Source: JAQGMJ01 sp036498945 (GTDB lineage: Bacteria > Pseudomonadota > Gammaproteobacteria > Burkholderiales > JAEUOS01). From it: a DNA stretch of 64,000 bases. Below are positions 24,070 through 32,287 of the stretch, in pieces. The position numbers were made by a program, and so were the translations under genes. Location: positions 1-64,000 of the forward strand of contig DASYEQ010000124.1 of the NCBI GenBank assembly GCA_036498945.1. Reading direction: 5' to 3'. Each line of letters begins with the position of its first letter. Positions within the stretch are counted from its first letter, which is position 1. The notes beneath the pieces were generated by a model, which was not told the origin of the DNA, ran no database searches, and worked only from the letters and a program-made list of their open reading frames with translations.

Positions 24070-25143
24070 ATGACCAAACCCCTGCGCGTCGGCATTCTCA
24101 ACGGCGACGATATCGGCCACGAGATCGTGCCCGCTTCCGTCGATATCGCGCGCGCCGCTGCCCAGTTGCACGGCGTGGAAATCGACTGGCAGCCCCTGCC
24201 CATCGGCGCCAAGGCGCTGGAGACCCACGGCAATACCCTGCCGCCGGTCACCATGGAAACCCTGCCGACGCTGGACGGCTGGATACTGGGACCGATCGGC
24301 CATCGCAATTACCCTAAGGGCCCGGACTCGATCAACCCGCACCCGATCCTGCGCAAGAACTTCAACCTGTTCGCCAACGTGCGGCCGACCCGCTCCTACC
24401 CCGGCATCGGCTGCCTGTTCGACGATGTCGACCTGATCATCGTGCGCGAGAACAACGAAGGCTTCCAGCCTGACCGCAACATGGTCGCCGGCTCCGGCGA
24501 ATTCCGCCCGAACGACGAAGTGACGCTCTCCGTGCGCGTGATCACCCGCACCGGCAGCCGCCGTGTCGCCCGCGCGGCGTTTGAGCTGGCACGCCAGCGC
24601 CGCAAGCACCTCACCTACATCCACAAGGACACGGTATTCAAGCTCGGCTGCGGCATGTTCGTCGAGGAATGCAAGAAGCTCGCCGCCGAATATCCGGATG
24701 TGAAGGTGGACGACGTCATCGTCGACACCTTCGCCATGCGCCTGGTGCGCGACCCGCAGACTTTCGACGTGGTGGTCACCACCAACATGTTCGGCGACAT
24801 CCTGTCGGACGAAGCCGCCGGTCTGGTCGGCGGCCTCGGCATGGCGCCGGGGCTGTGCATCGGCGACGGCGACGTGGTGATGGCGCAGGCCACCCACGGT
24901 TCGGCGCCGGACATCGCCGGGCGCGGCATCGCCAACCCCTACGCGATGATCGAGTCCACCCGCATGATGTTCGACTGGCTGGGCCACAGCCGCAAGAACG
25001 AAGCGGCGGTGCGCATGGCCAAGAGCATGCAGGACGCCGTCACCGTCGCGGTGGGCGACGAGAGCGCGCGCACCGGCGACATCAAGGGCCGCGGCAACAC
25101 CAACACCTTCACCCAGGCGGTGATCAAGGCGCTGAAGAAGTAA
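24070..25143 (+). CDS. isocitrate/isopropylmalate dehydrogenase family protein
   Basis: A 357-residue NAD(P)-dependent beta-decarboxylating dehydrogenase. Marks: LNGDDIGHEIVPAS, GPIGHRNYPKG, FANVRPTRSYPGIGC, IVRENNEGFQPDRN, IHKDTVFKLGCGMF, NMFGDILSDEAAGLVGGLG (metal-binding Asp residues) and HGSAPDIAGRGIANPYAMI. The family oxidises a 2-hydroxy acid and loses the beta-carboxylate (isocitrate, 3-isopropylmalate, D-malate, tartrate). Loop residues differ from textbook LeuB and Icd, and its place after an MmgE/PrpD gene suggests a dedicated catabolic substrate. ATG 24070; the gene ends before a good terminator. It is not closely similar to the paralogue at 35816. Confidence 0.88.
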   Translation: MTKPLRVGILNGDDIGHEIVPASVDIARAAAQLHGVEIDWQPLPIGAKALETHGNTLPPVTMETLPTLDGWILGPIGHRNYPKGPDSINPHPILRKNFNLFANVRPTRSYPGIGCLFDDVDLIIVRENNEGFQPDRNMVAGSGEFRPNDEVTLSVRVITRTGSRRVARAAFELARQRRKHLTYIHKDTVFKLGCGMFVEECKKLAAEYPDVKVDDVIVDTFAMRLVRDPQTFDVVVTTNMFGDILSDEAAGLVGGLGMAPGLCIGDGDVVMAQATHGSAPDIAGRGIANPYAMIESTRMMFDWLGHSRKNEAAVRMAKSMQDAVTVAVGDESARTGDIKGRGNTNTFTQAVIKALKK

Positions 25144-25162
25144 ACAGCGTCTTCGCGCAAGG

Positions 25163-25198
25163 AAAACAGCCCGGTAGCAACCGGGCCGTTTTTGTTTC
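25163..25198 (+). terminator. intrinsic terminator of the LysR-controlled catabolic cluster
   Basis: GCCCGGT (25169-25175), AGCA loop, ACCGGGC (25180-25186), then CG and TTTTTGTTT. A-rich sequence precedes the stem. It lies 26 bases after the dehydrogenase stop and closes the Bug/PrpD/dehydrogenase unit. Confidence 0.88.
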
Positions 25199-25259
25199 CG
25201 CGCCTGCGAGCCGCTTCTTGCGACGGCGGCCCTGGCGCATCGCGCCAATGCAGCCTCGA

Positions 25260-25946
25260 TCAGCCACCGTTCAGCAGGCGGTCGCTCATGCTGAGGTCAG
25301 GCGTGGTGGTGCTGGTGCTGGCGCCGGCGCTACTGGCGGCAGTGCTGCCGCTGCTGCCGCCAGTAGCGCTGGTACCGCTGCCGACACTCGCACCGCTGTT
25401 GACCCCCGCACCGCTGCTGATGCCCGCGCCGCTATTTACGCCGACGCCGCTATTGAAATTCGAGTTCATGCCCGGCGCGTAGACACCGTTGGCGGTACTG
25501 GCGCCGCTGTTGACGCCGGCGTTGGCACTCATGCCATTGTTCAGCCCTGCGCTGGTGGAGGAATTGCGCGACGAGCCGGCGCTGGTCGAGTTGCCGAGCG
25601 CGGTGGTGTCGCCGAAGCTGCCCGGGCTGCCGGTGGGGCCGAGGCTGCTGGTGGTGCCCGGTGTGCCGATCACGCCGGTGGCGCTATTGGCGCCGACGAT
25701 GTTGCTGGAGGTACTGCCGATACCGCTGGAAATGCCGGCGCTGCCGGTGCCGGAGACGCCCGTGCCAGCGACGCCTGCCGTTCCGCTGCCAACGCCCGCG
25801 CCGGCCGCACCTGCACCGCCGCCCGCACCCGCCGCGCCCGCACCGCCGGCGCCTCCTGCGCCGCCGCCCGCCGCATTGGCGATCAGGGGCATGGCAAAGG
25901 CGGCGGCGATGAGCGGTGGTGCAATCAGGGAAGTGAATCGTTTCAT
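25260..25946 (-). CDS. secreted Gly/Ser/Ala-rich low-complexity protein
   Basis: A 228-residue exported protein. ATG 25946 has a strong AAGGAG site; MKRFTSLIAPPLIAAAFAMP with cleavage after ANA (about residue 25) is a clear signal peptide. The mature part is almost only Gly, Ala, Ser, Thr, Asn and Val, with no cysteine and few charges. It moves from GGA repeats to GT/GS repeats, then to Asn-containing units (GVNSGA three times, GMNSN, GMSAN). Only the last 20 residues (TTTPDLSMSDRLLNGG) look unique. I do not recognise a family. It could be a surface coat, matrix or flexible wall component. It is a single gene, convergent with the upstream cluster's terminator. Confidence 0.8.
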   Translation of the reverse strand: MKRFTSLIAPPLIAAAFAMPLIANAAGGGAGGAGGAGAAGAGGGAGAAGAGVGSGTAGVAGTGVSGTGSAGISSGIGSTSSNIVGANSATGVIGTPGTTSSLGPTGSPGSFGDTTALGNSTSAGSSRNSSTSAGLNNGMSANAGVNSGASTANGVYAPGMNSNFNSGVGVNSGAGISSGAGVNSGASVGSGTSATGGSSGSTAASSAGASTSTTTPDLSMSDRLLNGG

Positions 25947-26205
25947 GCTTATCTCCTTGGAGTAAGGGCCGTCTGCGCGGCCTGCGCGTGTCGCCGAAAG
26001 GGGGAACGCGCCGCGGCGCCGTCTGTGCGTACGCCTCATAGGTGAGGAGCAAGGCCTGTGCCGTATGGGAGGCGCGCTTGTCATCGGCAAGGCTTACCGC
26101 CGCGGCAGGGTTTGCCTGCGCATGTTTGCAGCCAGGCGCATCCCGCAATGGCGCCGGATGGCAACGCTGCTATGATCATCCGCACTCTGCGCGACCCGCA
26201 CCGCC

Positions 26206-27177
26206 ATGAACATCCGCCAACTGCGCGCCCTTTGCGAAATCCTCAAGCACGGCCTGCACATCTCCGCCGCGGCCGACGCCCTGCACACCTCGCAATCGGG
26301 CGTGAGCAAGCAGATCCTGGAGCTGGAGCAGGAACTCGGCGTCACCATCTTCCTGCGCCGGCGCAACCGTGTGACGGGCCTGTCGGACGCCGGGCGCACG
26401 CTGGTGGCGATCGCCGAGCGCATCGTCAAGGACGCCGACAAGATGTACGCGGTGGCCGCCGATTACAGCGGCAAGGGCGCCGGCAGCTTCGTCGTCGCCA
26501 CCACCCACCTGCACGCGCGCCATACGCTGCCCGGCTTCGTGCGCGAGTTCGCGCGGCGCAACCCGGAAGTCATCCTGCAACTGCGGGCCGGTACGCCCAC
26601 CGAGTGCTGCCGCCTGGTCGCCGAAGGGGTGGCGGACGTCGCCATCAGCCTGCCGCCGGACAGCACCGAAGGCCTGGTCAGTATTCCCGCCTACAAGCTG
26701 GGGCGCTGCCTGGTCGCGCCAATCGGGCATCCGCTGCTGGCCGCTTCCCGCCTCGACCTCAAGGCAATCGCCAAGTATCCCCTCATCACCTATGACGACA
26801 CCTTCCGCAGCCGCCGCGTGGTGCGGCAGGTATTCGAAGACGCGGGCCTGACGCCCACCGTCGCCTTGCAGGCGATCGATCCGGAAATCTGCAAGACCTA
26901 CGTGGCGCTCGGCATGGGGGTCGCCATCCTGCCGCAGATCGCCTACGACGAAGCGGTCGACACCACCCTGCGCACGCGCGACACCGGCGACCTGTTCGAT
27001 CACGGCGTGGTCAACCTCTACCTGCGGCGCGGCGATTACCTGCGCAAGTTCGTCTACGACTTCATCGCCCTGTTCGCCCCGCACCTGGAGCGCGAGACGG
27101 TCGACCGCTTCCGCGAGGCGCCCGCCGGCACGCCGGCGCCGGCCGCCGACATGCCCTTCGCGCGCCGCCACCAGTAG
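26206..27177 (+). CDS. CysB/Cbl-like LysR-family regulator
   Basis: A 323-residue LysR regulator. The N-terminus MNIRQLRALCEILKHGLHIS followed by ALHTSQSGVSKQILELEQELG is the CysB/Cbl pattern rather than the common LysR one, and the effector domain (FVVATTHLHARHTLPGFVREF, ADVAISLPP, GMGVAILPQIAYD) also fits CysB. CysB and Cbl respond to O-acetylserine or sulfate/adenylyl sulfate. Here the gene precedes a Bug receptor, a TauD-type dioxygenase and an MmgE/PrpD gene, so it may sense a different ligand or tie this cluster to sulfur status. The C-terminal tail (Pro/Ala-rich) is variable. ATG 26206 begins the conserved motif directly. Confidence 0.88.
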   Translation: MNIRQLRALCEILKHGLHISAAADALHTSQSGVSKQILELEQELGVTIFLRRRNRVTGLSDAGRTLVAIAERIVKDADKMYAVAADYSGKGAGSFVVATTHLHARHTLPGFVREFARRNPEVILQLRAGTPTECCRLVAEGVADVAISLPPDSTEGLVSIPAYKLGRCLVAPIGHPLLAASRLDLKAIAKYPLITYDDTFRSRRVVRQVFEDAGLTPTVALQAIDPEICKTYVALGMGVAILPQIAYDEAVDTTLRTRDTGDLFDHGVVNLYLRRGDYLRKFVYDFIALFAPHLERETVDRFREAPAGTPAPAADMPFARRHQ

Positions 27178-27253
27178 CCGGCGGCGCCCGCCGCTTCGTG
27201 CCCGGCGGCGTTCCAGTATTACGCCGCGTCATGCCAGGATGAGCAAAGGTCGT

Positions 27254-27282
27254 TTGACGCGGCTTGAGCGCCCGCCTACGCT
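27254..27282 (+). promoter_or_regulatory. possible sigma-70 promoter for the Bug/TauD/PrpD operon
   Basis: TTGACG (27254-27259), 17-base spacer, TACGCT (27277-27282). It lies 125 bases before the Bug start in the gap after the CysB-like gene, so the operon could be transcribed apart from its regulator. The -35 is good, the -10 weak. Confidence 0.35.
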
Positions 27283-27406
27283 GACAACCGTTGTGGAAGG
27301 AGACAGGCGCCAGGCAATGGCCCGCTCTGCCGCGCGGTTTGCGGCAACGCGGTGCCCGCGCGGGCGCGCAGAGATTCAAGGCGCGGCACGAACCGGAGCC
27401 ATCGAC

Positions 27407-28381
27407 ATGAAGATCCGCAGCATCCTGCCGGCATTGCTGGGCGTGGCCGCCTTGCTGGGCGGCAACCCCGGCGCGCGCGCCGAGACCTACCCCGCCAAGC
27501 CGATGCGCCTGATCGTGCCGCTGGCCGCCGGCGGCCCGACCGACGTGCTGGCGCGCGGCATCGCGCAGCAATTAGGCGAGAAGTGGGGCCAGGCAGTGGT
27601 GGTCGACAACCGCCCCGGCGCCAATACCAACATCGGCACCGCCGTCGTCGCCAAGGCGCCGGCCGACGGCTACACCCTGCTCCTGACGGTCAACAACCTC
27701 ACCATCAACCCCAGCCTGTACCAGGACCTGGGCTACGACCCGATCAAGGACTTCACGCCCATCTGCCTGTTCGCCACCTCCCCTCTGGTGCTGGTGGTCA
27801 ACCCGGGCGTGCAGGCCAAGTCGGTGCAGGAGCTGATCGCGCTGGCCCGTGCCAACCCCGGCAAGCTGCACTTCGGCTCGCCCGGCAACGGCAGCGCGCC
27901 GCACCTGGCCGGCGAGATGCTCAACACGCTCGCCGGCGTGAAGATGGTGCACGTGCCCTACAAGGGCATCACCGGCGCGGTGACCGACCTGATCGGCGGG
28001 CAGCTCGAAGTGATGTTCCCCGGCTCGCCGATCGCCCTGCCCAACGCCCGCGCCGGCAAGCTGCGCGCGCTCGCCACTACCGGCGCCAAGCGCACCGCCG
28101 CCGCGCCCGACCTGCCGACCATCGCGGAAGCGGGCCTGCCGGGCTACGAAGTCTCGCTGTGGTACGGCCTGCTCGCCCCCGCCGGCACGCCGCCCGCCAT
28201 CGTCTCGCGCCTGCACGAGGAAGTGATGCGTATCGCCGCCCTGCCGGCGATCACCAAACAATGGGCGGGGCTGGGAGTGGATGCGGCCAGCATGAACCCG
28301 GAGCAATTCGCCGCCTATCTCAAGGAAGACATCGTCAAGTGGCAGAAAGTCCTGCGCCAATCGGGCGCCAAGATGGACTGA
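27407..28381 (+). CDS. Bug-type solute receptor (TctC family)
   Basis: A 324-residue receptor. The start at 27407 (after GGAG) gives MKIRSILPALLGVAALLGGN and an ARAE cleavage site near residue 25; a longer frame upstream has no signal-peptide character. Mature part: YPAKPMRLIVPLAAGGPTDVLAR, VDNRPGANTNIGT, PADGYTLLL, FGSPGNGSAPHLAGEML, MVHVPYKGITGAVTDLIGGQ, and AAYLKEDIVKWQKVLRQSG. It is first in an operon with a TauD/TfdA dioxygenase and an MmgE/PrpD protein; the receptor probably delivers their substrate. No membrane subunits are nearby. Confidence 0.92.
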   Translation: MKIRSILPALLGVAALLGGNPGARAETYPAKPMRLIVPLAAGGPTDVLARGIAQQLGEKWGQAVVVDNRPGANTNIGTAVVAKAPADGYTLLLTVNNLTINPSLYQDLGYDPIKDFTPICLFATSPLVLVVNPGVQAKSVQELIALARANPGKLHFGSPGNGSAPHLAGEMLNTLAGVKMVHVPYKGITGAVTDLIGGQLEVMFPGSPIALPNARAGKLRALATTGAKRTAAAPDLPTIAEAGLPGYEVSLWYGLLAPAGTPPAIVSRLHEEVMRIAALPAITKQWAGLGVDAASMNPEQFAAYLKEDIVKWQKVLRQSGAKMD

Positions 28382-28434
28382 TCGCCTTCCAGCAACATCA
28401 ACCGCGGCCCGCGCGGCCGCCCGAGGAGAACGCA

Positions 28435-29271
28435 ATGAAAATCACCCCCCTGAGCGACGTCATGGGCGCCGAAGTGACCGGCGTCGATCTCAACCACCTG
28501 AAGGCCGGCGAGCGCGAGCAGCTCAACCAGGCGTTGCTGGACCACCTGGTGCTGTGCGTGCGCGACCAGAAATTCGCCGACATGGGCCCCTTCCTCGAAG
28601 GCTCGCGTGCCTTCGGCGCGCCCAAGGTGCAGCACCTGGAGTCCTACCGCTCCGACAAGTACCCCGAAGGCGGCGTCATCACCAGCGAAGACCGCGATGT
28701 GAAAGACGGCAAACGCATCATCCGCGGCACCCTGTTCCATACCGACGAGACCTTCATCGCCGAGCCGCCCAAGGCCACCATTGTCTACGCCGTCACCATC
28801 CCCAGCAAGGGCGGCAACACGCGCTTCGCCGACATGCGCCGCGCCTACGAGACGCTGGATGAGGCCACCAAGCAGAAGATCGACGGCCTGATGGCGGTGC
28901 ATTACTACGGCAAGCAGCGCCCCGGCCGCAAAGTACCCTCTCTCACCGACGAGCAACTGAAGAACACGCCGCCGGTGACCCACCCGGTGGTGCGCGTGCA
29001 CCCCGAGACCGGGCGCAAGGCGCTGTTCGTGCACGAGGCGATGACCGACTACATCATCGACATGGACCCGGCGGAAAGCGAAGCGCTGCTGAAAAAACTC
29101 TATGAGCACGGCGCGCAGAACATGGCGCTGCAATACAGCCACCCCTGGCGCAACGGCGACTTCGTCATCTGGGACGACCGCGCCACCCTGCACGCCGCCA
29201 CCGCCGATTACGCCGAACACGAAAAGCGCCTGATGTACCGCACCATGCTCAAGGGCGGGCCGACCCACTAG
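28435..29271 (+). CDS. TauD/TfdA-family Fe(II)/2-oxoglutarate dioxygenase
   Basis: A 278-residue non-heme iron dioxygenase. The fold begins with ITPLSDVMGAEVTGVDLNHL; the first iron pair is in FHTDETF (His and Asp), the distal His in DDRATLHAATADY, and the 2-oxoglutarate arginine in KRLMYRTMLKG. All three parts are present, so it should be active. Family members hydroxylate taurine, alkyl sulfates, 2,4-D and other acids, usually releasing sulfite, phenol or aldehyde. ATG 28435 follows GAGGAGA. It lies 53 bases after the Bug gene and 13 before the PrpD gene, in the operon behind a CysB-like regulator, so a sulfur-containing acid is one possible substrate (inference). Confidence 0.88.
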   Translation: MKITPLSDVMGAEVTGVDLNHLKAGEREQLNQALLDHLVLCVRDQKFADMGPFLEGSRAFGAPKVQHLESYRSDKYPEGGVITSEDRDVKDGKRIIRGTLFHTDETFIAEPPKATIVYAVTIPSKGGNTRFADMRRAYETLDEATKQKIDGLMAVHYYGKQRPGRKVPSLTDEQLKNTPPVTHPVVRVHPETGRKALFVHEAMTDYIIDMDPAESEALLKKLYEHGAQNMALQYSHPWRNGDFVIWDDRATLHAATADYAEHEKRLMYRTMLKGGPTH

Positions 29272-29284
29272 GGCGGGAACATCG

Positions 29285-30643
29285 ATGGACAAGAGCACCG
29301 AAACCCTCGCCGCCTACGCCGGTGGCCTGCGCGCGGCCGACATTCCCGCAGAGGTCATGCACAGCGCCAAGGCCAAGCTGATCGACACCCTCGGCTGCGC
29401 CATGGGCGGCTACAACACGCCGCTATGCACGATCACCCGCGAGATGGCGAAGTCGACCGGCGGCAACCCGCCGGCGCGCGTGCTCGGCACGCAGGTGGCC
29501 ACCTCGCCCGGCATGGCCGCCTTCGTCAACGGCACCATGGTGCACGCGCTCGACTTCAACGACGTCTACATGTCGCAATCGACCTGCCACCCCAGCGATG
29601 CGCTCTCCGGTGTGCTGGCCACCGCCGATGCGCTGGGGGCAAGCGGCGAGGCATTGCTCACCGCCGCCGTACTTTCCTATGAAGTAAGCTGCAATCTCGC
29701 CGACGTGCTGCCGCGCGAGCAGGGGCTGGACAACACCTTCTATTGCCTGGTCGGCAGCGCGCTCGCCAGCGCGCGCCTGATGGGACTCAATCATGCGCAG
29801 ATGCTGAACACGGTATCGCTCGCGGTGATCCCCAATCTCAGCCTGGAGCAGACCCGCACCGGCGCGCTGTCGCTGTGGAAGAACTGCGCCGGCGCCAACG
29901 CCGCGCGCAACGCCGTGTTCGCCGCCGAGGCCGCGCGCGCCGGGCTCACCGGGCCGGACGCGCCGATCGAAGGCAAGTGGGGCCTGTGGCACATGGTGGG
30001 CTGCAAGTTCGACTGGGCACCCTTCGGTGGCGCGGGTGCGTCCTACCGCATCGCCCAGGCCAATCTCAAGCGCTACCCCGCGGTGGCGCACGCGCAAAGC
30101 CCGATCACCGCCGCGCTGATGCTGCGCGAGAAAGTACGGGTGGAGGAGATCGAGGCCATCGCCATCGAGTCCTACTGGGTCGCCAGGCGTTTCGAAGACC
30201 CGCGCTCGCCGCTGTGGAATCCGGCCAGCCACGAGACCGCGGGCAACAGCATTCCCTACCTGGTGGCGGTGGCGCTGACGGATGGCGACGTCACCGAAGA
30301 GAGCTTCGGCGCCGACCACCTGGCGGATGAGCGGCTGAAGGCGCTGCTGCGGAAAACCACCATCCGCGAGACCGAGGCCTTCAACGCGCTCTATCCCGAT
30401 GAATGGCCGTGCCGCATCGAGGTGACGCTGAAGTCAGGCGAGAAAAAGACGGCGGAAACGCGCTACTTCAAGGGGCACAACAAAAGCCCGCTGTCGCAGG
30501 CGGACGTGGAAACCAAGTTCAGGCAGCTCGCCGCGCCGGTGCTGGGGGAGGCGGCTGTGAGCGAGATTCTCGCGCGCCTGTGGAAGCTGGAGCAGGTGGG
30601 CGACGTGCGCGAAGTGCTGCGCCTGTTTGCCGCGCGCGGCTGA
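29285..30643 (+). CDS. MmgE/PrpD-family protein (second copy)
   Basis: A 452-residue MmgE/PrpD protein, third gene of the Bug/TauD operon. Visible are LIDTLGCAMGGYNTP, NGTMVHALDFNDVYMSQSTCHPSD (the active-site region, with HALDFND and a Cys-His pair in place of the DDTH and IIHP seen in the copy at 22614), LSYEVSCNLAD, CLVGSALASARLMGLN and GAGASYRIAQANLKRYP. The active-site differences indicate a different substrate from its paralogue. It starts 13 bases after the dioxygenase stop with weak ribosome binding, so it is probably co-translated. It may act on the product of the dioxygenase or on a co-imported acid. Confidence 0.87.
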   Translation: MDKSTETLAAYAGGLRAADIPAEVMHSAKAKLIDTLGCAMGGYNTPLCTITREMAKSTGGNPPARVLGTQVATSPGMAAFVNGTMVHALDFNDVYMSQSTCHPSDALSGVLATADALGASGEALLTAAVLSYEVSCNLADVLPREQGLDNTFYCLVGSALASARLMGLNHAQMLNTVSLAVIPNLSLEQTRTGALSLWKNCAGANAARNAVFAAEAARAGLTGPDAPIEGKWGLWHMVGCKFDWAPFGGAGASYRIAQANLKRYPAVAHAQSPITAALMLREKVRVEEIEAIAIESYWVARRFEDPRSPLWNPASHETAGNSIPYLVAVALTDGDVTEESFGADHLADERLKALLRKTTIRETEAFNALYPDEWPCRIEVTLKSGEKKTAETRYFKGHNKSPLSQADVETKFRQLAAPVLGEAAVSEILARLWKLEQVGDVREVLRLFAARG

Positions 30644-30656
30644 AGCGGCGGCGCCG

Positions 30657-31931
30657 TCAGCCCGCCAGCAGGGCAGCGCCGCGCCGCGGGCCGGACGCGG
30701 CTTCCTGGTCGCGCAACTGCGGGGCGAGTTGTTCGCGATACTTGCGTTTCCAGGCGATGAAGTTTTCCGCCGGCATTGGTGCGGCCAGGAAATAGCCTTG
30801 CGCGGTGGTGCAGCCAAGCTCGCGCAGCACGCGCCAGTCTTCCTCGGTCTCCACCCCTTCGGCCACGGTGGCCAGGCCCAGCCGGGTGGCGAGGTCGATG
30901 GTGGAGGCGAGCAGCAGCATGTAGTTGCGCTTGCCGTGCGCGCCGTGCACGAAGGAGCGGTCGATCTTCAGTTCGTTGAAGGGAATGCGCGCCAGCTGCT
31001 GCATCGAGGAATAGCCGGTGCCGTAATCGTCGATCGACAGGCGGAAGCCCTTCAGGCGCAGGCGCGCGAGAATACCCAGCGCGCGGCCGATGTCGCTGGC
31101 GAGCGCGCTTTCGGTGATTTCGAGCACCAGTTGCGAGGGCAGCAACTGGTGGCGCGCCACCACGGCGCAGATTTCATCGACCAGTTCGGCGCGGTCGAGC
31201 AGGCACGGCGAGAGATTGACCGCCACCGTGAGCTTGAGCCCGCGCCGGTTCCACTGGGCGGCCTGGCGGAGCGCCGCCTCCAGCACCTGCGTGGTGAGGT
31301 CGAAGATCAGGCCTTCCTTTTCCGCCAGCGGAATGAAGCGGTCGGGGGCGATGCGGCCGAGTTCCGCGTGCTGCCAGCGCGCCAGCGCCTCGACGCCGTT
31401 GACCACGCCGGTGCGGATGTCCACCTTGGGCTGGTAATGGGTGATGATGCCGCCCTGCGCCAGCGCCTGGCGCAAGTCCTGCGCGCCGATGGCAGGCGCC
31501 GGTTCGCGCGGGGCCGGCGCGGCGCCGTTCTCGAAGGGCGTGTAGTGCTCGAGCGCGCGCTGCAAGGCTTCCCGGGTCAGCGGCTTTTGCACCGCGGCCA
31601 ATACCTGCAGGCCGAGTTCCTGCGCCATCTGCTCCACCGCTGCCAGCAGCGATTGTTCGCGGCTGGACATCAGCACCAGCGGCAGGCCGAGATTTTCCTG
31701 GTGCAGCTTCTGGATCAGGGCGATGCCGTCCATCTCCGGCATTTCCAGGTCCACCAGCGCGAGCGAGGGACGAAAGATCAGCATGCCCAGCAGGTCGGCC
31801 GCCTCGCGGCCGTTTTGCGTCTGGTAGATCGTCTCGACGCCGAGTTCGGCCAGTAGCGCCGCGGCGAATTCACGCTGCAGGCGGCTGTCTTCGACGATCA
31901 GGGCGGATTGCGGTTGGCGGGCAAGGGTCAT
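30657..31931 (-). CDS. response regulator with c-di-GMP phosphodiesterase (EAL) output
   Basis: A 424-residue protein. Receiver domain 1-125: SALIVEDSRLQREF with acidic pocket, phospho-acceptor Asp61 in LALVDLEMPEMDG, Ser/Thr and Lys positions in VLMSSREQ and AAVQKPLT. EAL domain about 150-400: NGVEALARW (EAL motif), NLSPCLL, EITESAL, IDDYGTGYSSMQQL, LKIDRSFV and VAEGVETEEDW. All catalytic metal residues expected for hydrolysis of c-di-GMP to pGpG are present. ATG 31931 is chosen by the start of the receiver. A sigma-28-like promoter lies upstream, which would link it to motility. No kinase is adjacent; the orphan kinase at 10093 is one candidate partner. Confidence 0.9.
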   Translation of the reverse strand: MTLARQPQSALIVEDSRLQREFAAALLAELGVETIYQTQNGREAADLLGMLIFRPSLALVDLEMPEMDGIALIQKLHQENLGLPLVLMSSREQSLLAAVEQMAQELGLQVLAAVQKPLTREALQRALEHYTPFENGAAPAPREPAPAIGAQDLRQALAQGGIITHYQPKVDIRTGVVNGVEALARWQHAELGRIAPDRFIPLAEKEGLIFDLTTQVLEAALRQAAQWNRRGLKLTVAVNLSPCLLDRAELVDEICAVVARHQLLPSQLVLEITESALASDIGRALGILARLRLKGFRLSIDDYGTGYSSMQQLARIPFNELKIDRSFVHGAHGKRNYMLLLASTIDLATRLGLATVAEGVETEEDWRVLRELGCTTAQGYFLAAPMPAENFIAWKRKYREQLAPQLRDQEAASGPRRGAALLAG

Positions 31932-32015
31932 GGAGCAAACGGGGCGTTCGACCGCCGGCGGGATTAAGCGCCGGGCGCGAATGGCGCCGCAAAAGAGGGC
32001 GCGCGTCTCGTTTTT

Positions 32016-32042
32016 ATATCGGCAGCCCGCCGGCCAAGCTTG
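32016..32042 (-). promoter_or_regulatory. candidate sigma-28 (FliA) promoter of the EAL response regulator
   Basis: On the reverse strand, CAAGCTTG (32042-32035), an 11-base spacer and GCCGATAT (32023-32016) match the flagellar sigma-28 layout; the -10 has 7 of 8 consensus bases, the -35 only about 4 of 8. The leader to the ATG at 31931 would be about 75-80 bases. Confidence 0.4.
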
Positions 32043-32287
32043 AGGGAGGGAAACCCGTAAGGGGCGGGCTTTTTGACGCGAGATTGTCCCGCCAGGCTGG
32101 GTCACAATCCTTGGAGATTACGCAATTTACCCGAAAGTCGGGCCGCTGAAACGACATGCGCCAAGGCGGCGTCTTGCGATGCCGCAGAGGTGTCGCATGC
32201 TGACTGCGTACCGGGGAAGCGACGGCCGCGCGGGGTACAACGGTCAGCGTGGCGCGGGCGCTCCCCGGCGCGAGGCGGGGAACCCGC
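32043..32287. other. gap between the fsr gene end and the EAL regulator promoter
   Basis: No gene is supported here. It holds GATTGT (32091-32096) and ACAATC (32104-32109) as an inverted pair, a short hairpin CCCGA/TCGGG (32130-32142), and GGGGCGGGCTTTTT near 32060-32073, whose GCCCGCC partner near 32025 overlaps the sigma-28-like promoter. None forms a convincing terminator for a known gene. Confidence 0.3.

Noticed and set aside
27352..28434. Upstream extension of the TauD-type frame over the Bug gene
   Set aside because: The extension is the wrong-frame reading of the Bug receptor; GAGGAGA before ATG 28435 fixes the start.
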